Shown here: piece after piece, positions 1-11,344 of the stretch
Position numbering within the stretch: the stretch's first letter is position 1
Layout: each line of letters begins with the position of its first letter
NCBI GenBank assembly: GCA_018907035.1
Contig: JACCIC010000125.1
Span: 434,001 to 498,000, forward strand
Direction: 5' to 3'
DNA from: Sycobia sp. Sy_11
Taxonomy: Eukaryota; Arthropoda; Insecta; Hymenoptera; Epichrysomallidae
DNA: 64,000 nucleotides
Position numbers and translations under genes: made by a program
Notes under the pieces: model-generated
What the model was told of the DNA's origin: nothing
Seen by the model: the letters and a program-made list of their open reading frames with translations, nothing else
The model's database searches: none

Positions 1-636
1 AAAATTAGAACGTTCGAAAACGCGCCTAGATCAAATAAACTTTCAAACGATGAGAAGCGCGATATCTTTCACAACGAGATTGCTGGTTCACTTCCAGAAA
101 CAATTCTAGCAGATTGCCTTCATGAAGGCACAATGGGCGTAGAAATGGAGTTAGAAAAACTCAAAAACTTAATATTGCAGGTGGAAGCTGTGAAACCTGT
201 GACAGAGGCTATTGGGAGCTCTCTCAATGTAGGGATGAGTTGGTCGTCCCCGCCTTTTACATGGGGACATCCAGAGCCTAGAGACGCGAGGCCAAAAGGA
301 CGTGGTTATGTACAAGGAGCTCCAAGACGCGATGGCGTAGCTAGGCTGTCTTTTGACAGCGAAAAGAGACGATGTTACGGATGCAAACGACTGAGACAAG
401 AAAGGAAGCCAGTGAAAGGCAAAAATCCGTTTAGCCTTGCCGCTATACAGAAGGAAGAAACTCCCATAGGTAAGAACAATGAGCATTTTATATTTACTAC
501 ATTTGATAAACATACCATAAGAAAAATCGAACATAATAATGTATTCGAGTTTATTGCTGACTCAGGAGCTACTGTCAGACAGATACAAAATAGTTCCAAG
601 AAAATGGAGACGATTCGGGTGTGTAGCGATATTTAG
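1..636 (+). pseudogene. Copia element A: gag and protease remnant
   Basis: This is the gag and protease part of a Ty1/Copia retrotransposon that enters from the left edge. The first 180 bases resemble 5459-5620 of the second copy, for example the motif read as NDEKRDIF. A nucleocapsid zinc-knuckle start (CYGCK) lies near residues 80-85 of the 133-636 frame, but the His and last Cys are missing, apparently deleted. The aspartic protease signature ADSGAT follows near residue 142. The frame stops at 634-636, and the following sequence already belongs to the integrase C-terminus, so the rest of protease, the pre-integrase domain and the integrase core have been deleted. Non-functional. Family assignment is secure; exact ends are not. 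Confidence 0.75.
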
Positions 637-659
637 AAAGCAAAGGAGAACAGAAAATA

Positions 660-2483
660 AGTTTCGTACAACAGGTATTAAGGGTTTCTAGTTGGGTATG
701 ACAATAACGGATATAACATATACGTACCAGAAGATAGAAAAATATATAAATCTAGGGATGTAAGGTTTATAGAAACTCAAACAGAAACCATAAAACAATC
801 AGAGCAAAGAATCACGCGAAGCATGTCTAAAAGAACGGAAAGCCAAATAGTCTTCATTAGATACGGAGGATAATAATATCGATATTAAATATCATGTGTT
901 ACTAGTTAGAATAAACGGAGACCCTCAAACCTATAGGGAAGTAATAAATTCACCAGATAGTGAATCCTGGAAACATGCGATTCAACAAGAAATAAACTAA
1001 TTAGCTGAGAAAAGCGTATTTGTAGAAATAACTAAATGTGAAATGTATAATGAACAACCGAAATCAAATATATTAGATTCACGATGGGTGTTCAAAAAGA
1101 AAATTGCGAACGCTGGGAAAATTACTTTCAAAGCAAGATTTGAAATTACTTTCATAGCAAGATCCGGGGATTTCGAGATAAAAATCTATATGAAATTAGG
1201 GAAACTTACGCGCCCTTGTCGAGATTATCCTTAGTTAGAGCATTCTTAGCTATAGTCAATAAATTCAAGCTAATACTTAAACAGCTAGACGTCGAAACCG
1301 CATTCTTGTACGGAGATATAGAAGACGATATATATCTAAAATTTCCAGAAGGTTTGACTGATTGCGTAAAACGAAGTCAAAACAATATAATAAAGTTCCA
1401 ACGGTCGTTATATGGATTAAAGATTAGCCCGAAAAGGTGGAATATCAAATTCACCGAAACCGCGAACAAGCTAGGTTTTAAAAACAATGATCTAGATCCG
1501 TGTCTATTAATTAAAATAAACCAAAGTAAGAGAGTGATATTATTACTGCATGTTGACGACATACTAATAATGAGTAACGATAATGGAGAAATTTCGAAAA
1601 CAATAGACAGACTAGGCAGAGAATTTAAAATCAAAATATTCAATGAACCAAAAGAATTCCTTGGAATTAACATTGAAAGCGACATTAACACAGGTACTAT
1701 GAAATTATCGCAGGAGAAGTTCATACGGAACATGATGGATAGGTTCGGATTTATCAACTCTAAATCAGTGGGGACACCAATTACACTTAACGATGCAACC
1801 AACGTAGACCGTAGAGATAGAGAGGAAATAGGAAATAACTTCAGGAAAATCTCAGTACTCAGTACAGAGAAACAATAGGCTCATTGCTATATCTCACCAA
1901 TGCAACACGACCTAACATCTCATATGCAGTTAACGTGTTAAGTCGACACCAAATCAATCCCAACGAATTCGAATGGCGAATGGTCACTCGGGTATTTAGC
2001 TATCTGGCAGGGACAAAAAGTCTAGGTTTGATATATAAAGGATTAGGCCTACCGGATTGCAAAGGTTCATTAAAAACTTGTGGGTACGTCATCAAATTGT
2101 ATGGAGATACAATCGGCTGGCAAACTCGGAAACAGCCAAGTGTAGCTCTGCCTACCTGTCAGACCGAATATGTAGCCATGAGTAACGCGTGTCAGGAAGT
2201 CATAGCTAAGCATAACTTTCTTAAAACTATTCTGCAATTAGATGTGTATCCGATAACACTATACTGCGATAACCAAGCCGCTCAGGCATGCGCTAAAACG
2301 GACGGGAATAGTAAATTAAGACATATGACTGACAGAAAGGAACATTACATTAAGGAATGTGTAATTCGCAAATTAATTGAAATTAAATGGATTAAAACCG
2401 CTGATCAGTTATCCGACATTTTTACGAAGGGACTGAAATTAGAATCTCACGTTAGGCTGACTAATCTAATATTCAATTGTTAA
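660..2483 (+). pseudogene. Copia element A: integrase tail, reverse transcriptase, RNase H
   Basis: This continues element A after its internal deletion. It begins with the Copia integrase C-terminal signature (GYNIYVPE, SRDVRF) at about 710-770. A reverse transcriptase follows with QLDVETAFLYGDIEDDIY (about 1280-1335), the palm motif HVDDILIM (about 1551-1574, Tyr of YVDD changed to His) and LGINIESD. The RNase H part has TEYVAMSNACQE, YCDNQAAQACAK and DIFTKGL, and ends at TAA 2481-2483. Stops and frameshifts break it around 870-1000, 1230 and 1876-1884. In the family this polyprotein copies the element RNA into DNA in virus-like particles. Here it is a dead copy. The layout and motifs match the copy at 5.4-9.3 kb. 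Confidence 0.85.
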
Positions 2484-2649
2484 TTGTTTCTATATCATTC
2501 ATAGATGGCGGTGAGGAAAATTGGAGTAAAATGGAGGAATAAAATATTAATAACTATGTAAAGGTCAATAAAGAGGGCTGATTCACTACAACAATTCAAA
2601 CTGTTTATTAACAAACTAAGAATTCATCCATTTCCTAATTATTTCCAAA

Positions 2650-2698
<49 letters not shown>

Positions 2699-2950
2699 TC
2701 AACGAATATTTCGCAGCAACACATACACACAGCAATAAAGGAATTCTGTTGATTGACATATTCCATAATGTTATAAATTATTATTGTAAATATATGTTCG
2801 CTTATTTCTAAATACTTGCTACTCGCGTTTAAACTGAATTAATGAAAAAATTGTGTATGTATCTTGAATGTAAATAGCAATGAAGATAAATAAGTAACTT
2901 GCATATGTAAAACAGAATAATGTAAGTGCGTTAGTACTACCGAGAGAGAG
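2484..2950 (+). other. Copia A 3' non-coding region with polypurine tract
   Basis: No gene is seen here. The stretch lies between the pol stop and the presumed 3' LTR. It contains the (AC)n microsatellite and AT-rich sequence, and ends in a purine run, GAGAGAGAG (2942-2950), directly before TGTTGGAA. That is the expected position of the polypurine tract that primes plus-strand synthesis. The second Copia copy has the same purine run directly before its TGTTAGAA. Confidence 0.5.
2654..2695. repeat. (AC)n microsatellite
   Basis: About 42 bases of uninterrupted CA dinucleotide repeat. Confidence 0.95.
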
Positions 2951-3165
2951 TGTTGGAATAAAGACGTTAGTCCTACGTACTTCTTGCTAAATTTGACATA
3001 TGTAAGTATGTAACCCGAGAGTGCTCTGCTCGGCGGCTGTGCGCCGCCTCGCTGCACGCTCAGTTCGTACTGGTAGCTTCGATTGATCAGACGTGTTAAT
3101 AAAGACTTTCTTTATATCGATATTCTTTGTCTTCTCATTATTATATATCCTTATATAATCCTACA
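2951..3165 (+). repeat. Probable 3' LTR of Copia element A
   Basis: The segment starts TGTTGGAAT right after a polypurine run and ends CCTACA, the TG...CA form typical of Copia LTRs. An AATAAAG polyadenylation-like signal lies near 3098. The 5' LTR is outside the window, so the boundaries cannot be checked by pairing. The related copy has a similar start (TGTTAGAAT at 9615) and a loosely similar 3' half. Confidence 0.5.
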
Positions 3166-3329
3166 CTTATCTTAATATTTTTATTTCTATTATTTATTTA
3201 AGTAATTGTTATCGTTTTATTGTTTGTCACAGAGGTATGTCCGATCAAGTTATTTGAATAAACGAATTTTCTATTTTTGTTACTAAAATATATTGTGTTA
3301 ATGTAAATTATTTTCCTGATCCGCCACCC

Positions 3330-4850
3330 GATCCTGAATATACTTCCTCCCCTCTCAAAGTACTTTGGAAAAATACCATGTGAGCTACCTAGCCCATCGT
3401 CTTGTTGTTGCGCTCTGATAACCCTGCTCAGCAACGCGTCTTGTATGACGTACGCGCTCCCTATTCGGCTGAGAGCGTCCACATGCTGCATACGCGATCC
3501 AGTGCGGTGTACGATATTAAAATCGTAGGATGCAAGCTGCATTTCCCATCGTGTTACCCTTGGTTTCAACTCCGGCTTCTTCAGTGTCTGCTGGTATGCC
3601 GCACAGTGTAACAATCGGGAAATGAATGCCATGCAAATATATATGAAATTTGTCCACTGCCCTAGCGACAGTTAAGACCTCCAGCTCGTAGCTATCATAT
3701 TTGCTCTCCGCTGGCGTCGTTTCACGGCTTATGAAATGCATTGGATGGAAACTTTGATCTCGTAGGCATTTTTGCAATAAAATGACGCCATAGCCATCCT
3801 GCGAGGCGTAGGTGTGAAGCTCCGTCTCCTTATACCTGTTGTATAGTTGGAGCACGGGTCCTCGCACAGTGCTTTCTTGGGCACTAGAAACGCGCACCGC
3901 TGCTTTACTCCGAAGACAATTCGCGCATCTTTTTTCAGCAAACGCTTAGATCTTTGGCCTTCCTGGCGCAATCATGAATAAATTTGCGAAAGTATCCCGC
4001 AAGACCGAGGAAACGCTGCACCTGTTTAGTTGTTTTCTGTTCGGGGTAGTTTATCAGCGCAGCGGTTTCATTCGGAGCAGGCCCGACGCGTCCTTCTTCT
4101 AGCATGTAGTCTAAATATTGCACTCTTCGCTGCATTATTTGGCATTTTTCCCAGTTGATGCATAGGCCGTATCCAGCTGCCGTTTGCAGAACTTCCGTGA
4201 GATGTTCATATGCCTCCTGCTCGGTTTTCGCCAATATTATTATATCGTCGATGTACAGCTCGACGAAGCCGCGCAAAACCAACGGGATAGATATGGCCTC
4301 TACAAACCGTTGAAAGGCGCTCCCTGCGTCCGAGAGTCCGAACGGTATCACCATGAACTCGAACAATCCCCACAGTGTTATGAAGGAGGTGAACCGTCTA
4401 CTTTCAGGGTTGATGGATACGTGAAAATATCCCTCTCGCAAATCGAGGGTCGTAAATACGCATCGTAAGACGCCTCAGTTTTGTCTAATAAGTCCCCAAT
4501 CAGCGGTAAGGGGTGAATATGCCTTATCAGGCGTTTGTTGATCGGCTTGTAGTCCACGCATATTCGGGCTGACCTATCCTTTTTCCGAACTACCACCATT
4601 GCACACGCAAACTCAGACGTGCTACGAACGATTATGCGACACTGTAGCCAGTCGTCCAGTTAGGCCTTCACTTCTTGCTGCTCCTGGGGGGATAGTCTGC
4701 GTGGCCAACACCTGATAGGCGTCTCGTCTCTTAGCTCGATGGTCATCTCTACGGGTGGTTTATTGGTCGCTGCTGGCACGTATCCCTCAATCAGTTTCCT
4801 CACTTTTTCCTTGTAGTCGGGCGGTACTCGCTCTATCATCTCCGTCATTT
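3330..4850 (-). pseudogene. Gypsy element B: reverse transcriptase and RNase H
   Basis: The - strand carries a Ty3/Gypsy reverse transcriptase. Motifs in order are the pre-RT linker (PPVEMTIELRDETPIRC), KKDRSARICVDYKPIN, PFGLSDAGSAFQRF, the catalytic YIDDIIILAK near 4230-4260, and the connection motif RFLGLAGYFRKFI. RNase H follows at about 3850-3520, with SYELEVLTVARAV and the tail RTGSRMQHVDALSR. The first RNase H catalytic region reads TYASQDGYG where TDAS is usual, so a catalytic Asp has become Tyr. Several frameshifts break the frame (about 3900, 3950, 4400, 4600-4660). No integrase follows; the match ends near 3330. This is a dead fragment lying opposite to the flanking Copia copies. 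Confidence 0.85.
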
Positions 4851-5440
4851 CGCTCGACGGTTCGGTCTAAATCAGGTTTACATAACCTGGCCCGATTACA
4901 TGAGGCTTGAAGATTGGTTCTCGCTTGCTTAGCGTGATGATCACCTGGTCGAGGATGGGATCGCCTATTAGGACCTCCTCTTGAAGGCAGTACTCCGGAA
5001 CTACACTACAGAATAATTCGTAAGTGGTGCCTGCTATATCAGCGGACACCTGGACACGTCCGAGTGTTGGCCCCTCTCCATATACTCCCTTGATGAGCTC
5101 GATTGTGTCGTCAGCTTGTTGTTGGTTCTCGTTTTCAAGAAGGCGCAGGTATGCATCCTCCCGAATGATGTGCTATATTGCTCCGCTGTCTACCTGACAC
5201 AGTATTTCGCGGCCACCTAGTGTCGTCATGATCTTGCTGCGATTTTCCGATGCGGCGATGTGTGTGACGGTCCCGGTCGGGCTGCCTGTAGGTTTGTGGT
5301 CCGGCCTTCGGCCCTCGTTCGTTCCAGGACATTCGTTAGCCCTATGATCTTTGCTATAGCATACGAAACATTTTGGCCTACGGCCTTAGCATTCGCGGGC
5401 AAAATGTCCTACACCAGAAAAACAGAATGCCGCGGATTTT
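4851..5440 (-). pseudogene. Gypsy element B: nucleocapsid zinc knuckles and aspartic protease
   Basis: This is the 5' remainder of element B. On the - strand a CX2CX4HX4C zinc knuckle reads CFVCYSKDHRANEC (about 5375-5330), preceded by a damaged knuckle ending GHFAREC. The aspartic protease follows with the catalytic CQVDSGA at about 5190, immediately followed by a TAG nonsense codon. The rest of the domain continues to about 4870 (GDPILDQVIITL). Gag upstream of the knuckles is missing: the similarity stops at about 5440, where Copia element C begins. The element is therefore truncated at both ends. Confidence 0.75.
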
Positions 5441-6806
5441 TCAATTAAATTCGAGGATAAGATTAGAGACTTTGAAAACGCACCGCGCTCAAGTAAATTG
5501 TTGGACGATGAAAAGCGCGATATTTTCTACAACGCTGTGTCAGGTGCACTGCCAGAAACTGTCTTAACTGATTGCTTCTACGTTGGTACGATGAGTGTTG
5601 AGAAGGTGCTACACCTGTTGCCAGAACGGGCATATAAGTGCGAAATACCCCATATCAGGGCAAATATTTTGTTACAGGTGCAGAAGAACAGGTACGCACG
5701 TGACTCAAAATTTTAAGAACAAGAAAAGTGCGCCTTATAAGACGAGCGAGAGCAAACCTGAACAGAGCTCAGATAAAAGAGCTCGCTTCCAAACTAAAGA
5801 GGGTAAATCCCCCGGTAAGAAAATGGGAAGCAGATAAGAGAGAATTTTAAAGAATCTCTGTAGCTTAACTACTATACACGAGAAAGGTCGCCAGAATGGT
5901 AAGAATAAATTCGAGTCGCATTTTAATTGCTTCGAAAGAAATTATTTACGTAGAATTAGAAGGAACCATGTTTTAAAACTTATAGCAGATTGGGATGCCA
6001 CAGATCATCTGTGCAATGGCAAAATTAGTTTTGAGAGCTTAGATTCTGATTTCAAAAGTAGAGTTAAATGCGCGAATAAAGATGCAGAATTGAGGGTTAA
6101 TGGTAAGGGCGATATTGCAGCCATAACCAGAGATGGCAAAAGTGTTAACTTGAGTAACGTGTTATACGCGAAGAACTTATCGAAGAACTTATTTTCGCTT
6201 ATGAAATTTGTAGAGCAGGGCCTAGAAATTTATTTGAAAAAAGAGAGAATAGATATCTTAGATCCGAGGTCGAAAAGAAAGATTATATCCTGAAAATACG
6301 TATCGCCGTTCTGGCTGTTGAAAATTAAAACTAAACCATACAATTTTGATGCTCATGAGATTGAGAATTTGCCGATTGAAGACCGATATGAAACTAGAAG
6401 CAAGAGTAGCGCAGTGAAAATATTAGAAATAGATTCTAGTAAATAGGAAAAGATTCATATGAACGAGTCTGTCAAGAGTGACTCCGATCTCTTGACAATG
6501 GTAAATGATAGAGTTGTTATTTCCACAGAAGCTTTACCGGAAACCGAGGAAGTAGAGTATCAAATATTAATTAATGAACAGGAGAAGAAAAACTCGCAAA
6601 GAGTTAGCAATGTTATGATGTGGCATCGTAGATTAGGACATGTGTCTAGTAAATATATAATCGAGTACGCGAAACGTAACACTAATATATTGAGTAAAAC
6701 TGATTTATCAAACTTGACAGAAATAGATCAGTGTGAGACTTGCTTAATAATCAAAGTGTTAGATTGCCATTTGGTACAATTAGACAGCGTGCTGACAAAC
6801 CATTGA
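5441..6806 (+). pseudogene. Copia element C: gag, protease end, pre-integrase domain
   Basis: A second Copia copy related to element A. The gag C-terminal region at 5459-5840 contains the KSAIFSTT/SEKRDIF-type block shared with 1-180, followed by a basic tail. The end of the protease is at 6090-6290 (GKGDIAAITRDGKSV, NLSNVLYAKNLSKNLFSL). The pre-integrase zinc domain is at 6585-6770, with WHRRLGHVSSKYI and CETC. Frameshifts and stops separate the blocks (5716, 5837, 6293, 6445). The first part of protease, including its DSG motif, is not visible. No 5' LTR is present; the copy starts abruptly at the end of Gypsy element B. Confidence 0.75.
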
Positions 6807-7728
6807 AAATCATTCATGCGGATTCGATGGGACCGAACAGTCCAGTTGCTTATCAGAAAGGATATAAATTCATCTTTGTATTGTTTGATGATTTTTCGAG
6901 AGGAGGGTTAGCTTATCCCATGAAACATAAAATGAAATATGTAAATATTTAAAAAGAGGAATCAGGAGTTTTAGAAATTTATTGGAGAGAGACGAAAGAC
7001 GAAAAGTATGTTTCCTTAGGTGGGATAGAGGCACTGAATTTACCGGTGCTGATACGGTGAATTTATTAAGTTCTATAGGAGCTGAATTTCAATTAGCTTG
7101 CCCCGATACGCCTCAACATAACCGCGTAGCTTAGCGGTTCAATAGAACAATAGAGAATAAAGTTAGGTCGTTGATGTTCGATTCGGGACTTTCAGGAGGT
7201 AGCTGGGAGCTAGCTGTGAAAACAGCTGTGTATCTGTATAACAGAATACCATACAAGTCTATCAACTTTGAAATAGCGGTTAAGAAATTAGCAGAAGGTT
7301 TTAAAATAAATCAACACAGGTGGAGAAGATTTGGGTGCGTCGTGGATTTCATAAAACAGAGAGGAGCAGATTCTAAGTTTAGTTTGGCAGGAATTAGAGG
7401 TTATCTTGTAGAATATGTAATAACAGGCTATAATATATACGTACCCGAACAGAGCAAAATATTCGAGTCACGAGATGTAAGATTTGTCGCAAATTTAGTA
7501 TACAAAGACTATTTTAGTGACAGTTCAAGCTCTGGCTTCAGACTGTCGGAGTCGGAAAATGGAGCTCGAACTGAAGGAGAAACCACCAAAGATCAAGAAG
7601 ATTTTCTGATAAGTACTAGACTGTGGAGCCGTAATGCAACGGAACAGAAAGTTGCGTTATTCTCCTTAGACTCTCGAGATATTAGTTTAAACGAAGATGT
7701 AAAATACCATGCATTATTAGTAAGGTAA
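6740..7728 (+). pseudogene. Copia element C: integrase
   Basis: This is the DDE integrase of element C. The first catalytic Asp is in IIHADSMGPN (about 6810-6840) and the second in WDRGTEFTG (about 7023-7048). The third catalytic position, normally Glu in the motif N-G-V-A-E-R, is a TAG stop codon at 7132-7134. The block AVYLYNRIPYKS and the C-terminal signature GYNIYVPEQSKIF, SRDVRF follow at about 7220-7490. The tail to 7728 is a charged linker to reverse transcriptase. The loss of the catalytic Glu codon makes this integrase dead, independent of the other frameshifts. Confidence 0.8.
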
Positions 7729-9273
7729 AGGGTGACCAGTAAACTTACAGAGAAGCTCGTCACCTTGTCTGAGAACAAACTGTGGGAAAAGGCGATTCAA
7801 ACGGAAATAAATTCATTAGTAGACAAAAAGGTATTTTCGGAAATTAGCAAAACCGAAATGTTTAGACAGCAGGGCAGACCAAATGTTTTAGATGCTAAGT
7901 GGGCTTTTAAAAGGAAAATTGACAGTCAAGGTAAAATCACACACAAGGCTACGTTGGTTATCCGAGGCTTTAAGGACAGAAACACATACGATATTAGATC
8001 GTTCTTAGTAATTGCGAATAAATTGGGACTCCCAATAAAACAGTTAGATGTTGAAACGGCCTTTTCGTAAGGTGATATAGAGGAGGATATATACCTTAGG
8101 TTTCCAGAAGGATTAACGTCTTATCCAATACGGATTAACTATAATATACTACGATTGGAAAAAATACTTTACAGACTTAAAATTAGTCCTAAACGATAGA
8201 ATGTAAAATTCACGGAAGTCATCGGTAAACTAGGCTTGAATTATAGCGATATGGACCCGTGTCTATTCGTGATAAATAGACATTTAAGAGTAGTGGTCGT
8301 TCTAGTGTATGTTGACGATATTTTGATAATGGGACATAACGAAAGTGAAATTAATCATATGATAACTAGGTTGGCTTTAGAATTTAAGATTGAAGAGTTC
8401 AACACTCCAAAGGAGTTCTTCGGAATAAGCATAGACAGAGATTACGATCAGAAAATTATCAAACTGACTGAGGTTAAATTCCTAGAGCAAATGATGAAAA
8501 GATTCGGATTTATGAACGATCGAAAGGTAAACTCTGCTATAGCGGTGACAGATTCAATTGATAAAAATAGAAAGAATCGCGAAGAAAATGCTGAAAAATT
8601 CGAGAACATCCCGAATACATTGTACAGAGAAATTGTAGGATCTTTACTATACTTAGCAAATTCCACGCGTCCAGATATTTCTTATACAGTTAATGTGTTA
8701 AGTAGGCATCAGATTAAGCCGACTGCAAATGAATGGAATATGATCAAGAGGTTATTTCAATATGTGTGAAGAACAAAAGAAATAGGTTTAACGTTTCGAC
8801 GTCACGAGAAAGGTTTAGTCGCTTACTCCGACGCGAGTCTCTCTGACTGCAAAGACGTATTAACAACGTATGGATTCCTTATTAGATTATTCGGCGACAC
8901 TGTAGGATGGAAAACACAAAAGCAACCGAACTCGGCGTTATCTACTTGTCAGGTAGAGTATGTTGCTATGAGCAACACTTGTCAGGAGCTGATAGCTCTG
9001 TATAATAACTTAGAATCATTTTAAAATTCGATCTGCACCCGTTAACACTGTTTTGTGATAAACTAGCAGCTCAGGCATGCGTCAAACCAAGGATAGTAGA
9101 AATAGGTTGCGTCATATGATCGATAGGAAAGAACACTATATCAAAAAATGTGTCTGTAAGAAATTGATAGAGATAGAATGGGTTAAATGGTCAGATTAGC
9201 ACGCGGATGTATTCACTAAAAGTTTAAGACAGGATCCGCACGTTAGGCTAACAAAATTGATATTAAATTGCTA
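7729..9273 (+). pseudogene. Copia element C: reverse transcriptase and RNase H
   Basis: The reverse transcriptase begins with WEKAIQTEINSLVDKKVF and KWAFKRKIDSQGKITHKA, then QLDVETAFS with a stop at 8068-8070. The palm motif YVDDILIM at about 8308-8331 is intact, followed by LYREIVGSLLYLANSTRPDI. RNase H runs from about 8810 to 9270 (SDASLSDCKD, CQVEYVAMSNTCQEL, KEHYIKKC) and ends near TAA 9271-9273. A stop at 8767-8769 and at least four further frame breaks inactivate it. The protein is closely similar to that of element A, so the two are copies of one family. Confidence 0.85.
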
Positions 9274-9614
9274 AAATCTATATATGTTTTTAGATGAATG
9301 TGAAAGCAACTGAAGCGATACAGAAAATTAAGAACCTATACTCATACCGATTATTTCTGAATAAAATCTCAATCCGGAATTAAAACTGAGATAACATAAA
9401 CTTGGCAATAGTCGCAGATTTATGAAGAGAAATAATGATTAATCGACGCATATATACATGTGCATGTTTTCATTTATTTGTACTTATCTATTATAAACTT
9501 ACTTAGACGTACAATATTAAGCTTGGTGTGAGTGTAGCAAGTGTGAATGATAATAAAACAGGCGTGTCTGAGATACGTATGAAAGAGGAGTGCGCTTGCT
9601 GAAACGAGAGAGAG
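9274..9614 (+). other. Copia C 3' non-coding region with polypurine tract
   Basis: I see no gene. The stretch is AT-rich and ends in the purine run GAGAGAGAG directly before TGTTAGAAT, matching the arrangement at 2942-2951. It shows no clear similarity to the (AC)n-bearing equivalent in element A. Confidence 0.45.
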
Positions 9615-9798
9615 TGTTAGAATTTGGTGGCGTTATGCGCATGTATGTGTATACTCGGCCGCTTCAAGCAGCTTCACGGCTCATTATTTTTTCTTGACCG
9701 GTAGACTAGTATAGACGTATTCCTTTTATAAAGATGTGTTGATTAGCTAAATATATAACGATGCTCATTCATTTATTCATACTTCCTTTATTCTATCA
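9615..9798 (+). repeat. Probable 3' LTR of Copia element C
   Basis: The segment begins TGTTAGAAT after a polypurine run and ends near TTCTATCA. A TATAAAG-like box lies at about 9727. The start matches the presumed LTR of element A, and a looser match covers the stretch before the AATAAAG/TATAAAG box. There is no 5' partner in the window. Confidence 0.45.
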
Positions 9799-9839
9799 GA
9801 AATAAATTTTATTTTAATAAGAAATGCGAAAAAAGAAAG

Positions 9840-10420
9840 AAAAAAAATGTAAAATACTTTAATTGTGCTTATGTCGACTGTCTTTAGGTAAATTAATAAA
9901 TATTTCTATTGGCGTTACAGTCCAATGAAATAAATTAAAATTAATACATTTATATCCATACTAATACATATCCATATATAATTAATTGAAAATTATAATG
10001 ACAGTCGGATTGTCTTGGTTGAAAATCACTCCCGTAAACTAATCTGAAATAAAAATATGTTAGCTGAAAAAATTCTTTATTAGTAAAGTGTAATCTGACT
10101 GTGCCCACCACCTTTACCCAATTGAAGATAGGCTGATGTTGTCCAACGTTTCGAGATCGCTACGGCTCCTCATCAGGGACTGATTTGACTTTGACTTGAT
10201 TTTTAATTTGATTTTGTTTAATTATACTTTAAGTTTCATCTTTAGTCTTTAAGTCCCTGATACGGACAGGCTGACTGTTATTATAATGTTCAATGAATTA
10301 TATATTGATATGCATTAGTATTCATATAAACATATATTGATATTATTATGTATTAATTTTAATTTATTTAATTGGGTTGTAAAACCAATAGAAATATTTA
10401 TTAATTAAAAAAAAATGTAT
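9840..10420 (-). mobile_element. Penelope-like element terminal fragment with inverted repeats
   Basis: The block starting near 9858 (GTGCTTATGTCGACTG) with an AATAAATATTTCTATTGG segment returns in reverse complement at about 10330-10410. Between them, 10080-10190 contains the conserved PLE tail (CCAACGTTTCGAG then GGCTCCTCATCAG). The same tail recurs at 19240-19320 and, on the other strand, at 37740 and 54390. In PLEs this tail lies just downstream of the GIY-YIG domain. No protein domain remains here. The assignment rests on the shared tail and terminal repeats of the clearer copies at 18.5-19.8 kb and 35.6-38.1 kb. Confidence 0.6.
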
Positions 10421-10429
10421 TTAAACTAA

Positions 10430-10870
10430 GCAATTAAAGTTAAATTAGTTTCACGCCGATTTCTTTGTATGACGCAAAAAACGCATTACAAACGATTACA
10501 CTTAAACAAATGAAACATTCGGTGCAAGGAAAACCGTTAGGCTGATTCTCGGAATCGGTGGCTGGCGCAGCACATAGATGATGTTGGCGTTATTGTTGCT
10601 ACTGCTCCTGCTGCTTGGTAGACGGTGATAATGGACTCGCTACGTGGCTGCGATATCCTGCAGAAATTTCTGCTGTTGCTTGGAGGACGGCGAAGATGAA
10701 CTCTAGCTGAGAAGTTGCTGCCTGGCTGCGTTAGGAGCACCAGTGTAGCCGTGGATGTTAGGCCAATGTAAAGGAGTTTGGACGGAGGTAAATGATTTAA
10801 TCTAAACAAAGAGAAATTTATTAGTAAGGATTTATAAAAGCACTACAAACGAGAAACGGCTACTCTAGCT
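10430..10870 (-). mobile_element. LTR end plus leader-like sequence, retrotransposon remnant
   Basis: On the - strand, 10870-10765 resembles an LTR 3' end, with an AATAAATTTC signal, a run of CCTCCGTCCAAACTCC and a terminal TACA. It is followed by TTGGCC and a CAG-rich leader (about 10760-10540). I see no gag domain; the 90-codon frame at 10537-10809 has no recognisable motif and I do not call it a gene. This is a weak assignment based on layout only. Confidence 0.3.
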
Positions 10871-11229
10871 CTGTGCTTGTATACATTACACACAAGTTAG
10901 CTGTAAAGATTAAAACCCAAAAGTTCATGAAGAGATTTTTATATTTTCATATTATTTCAAATTTTAATATTTTTACATTAGCGTATTTATTTTTATAATA
11001 AACAAACTGTTGAGGTAGGGCAGAAATAAAAATGCAGCATGTATATAATGAATAAGTGTATAATATAATTAAGGGAGATACAACGGTATAACTCTCTGTC
11101 TAACGCGACACATGAAATCGTACTACCGTAGGCGAATTTATTTTTAACATATCAACTTGTACAATAATACATATAACGGTACGCACCATGCAAGTCTAAA
11201 CTTGAAGTAGACAGTACAGGGAAACCCCG
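10871..11229. other. AT-rich DNA, nothing recognised
   Basis: I see no coding motif. Part of it may be the LTR of the - strand Copia element D, because it lies just beyond that element's 3' end. Confidence 0.3.
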
Positions 11230-11310
11230 CAGTTATACATAAAAGTTACAGCGTAATTAGATGTCATACTTTGGAGTAGACATTATACAGGCAACAACAA
11301 GTTTATCTTA
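11230..11310 (-). repeat. LTR-start-like repeat flanking Copia element D (left copy)
   Basis: On the - strand a purine-rich run (GGGAGAATATTAAGATAAAC) leads into TTGTTGTTGCC. About 80 bases are similar to 12797-12880 (shared GTAATTAGATGTCATAC and flanking sequence). The position just past the end of pol fits the start of a 3' LTR of element D. Confidence 0.5.
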
Positions 11311-11344
11311 ATATTCTCCCTAAAACTCTACATCCAGACATTTT

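Noticed and set aside
2654..2695. Possible CRISPR-like or regulatory tandem array
   Set aside because: It is a plain (AC)n microsatellite. No spaced direct repeats with unique spacers are present anywhere in the window, and the DNA is eukaryotic.
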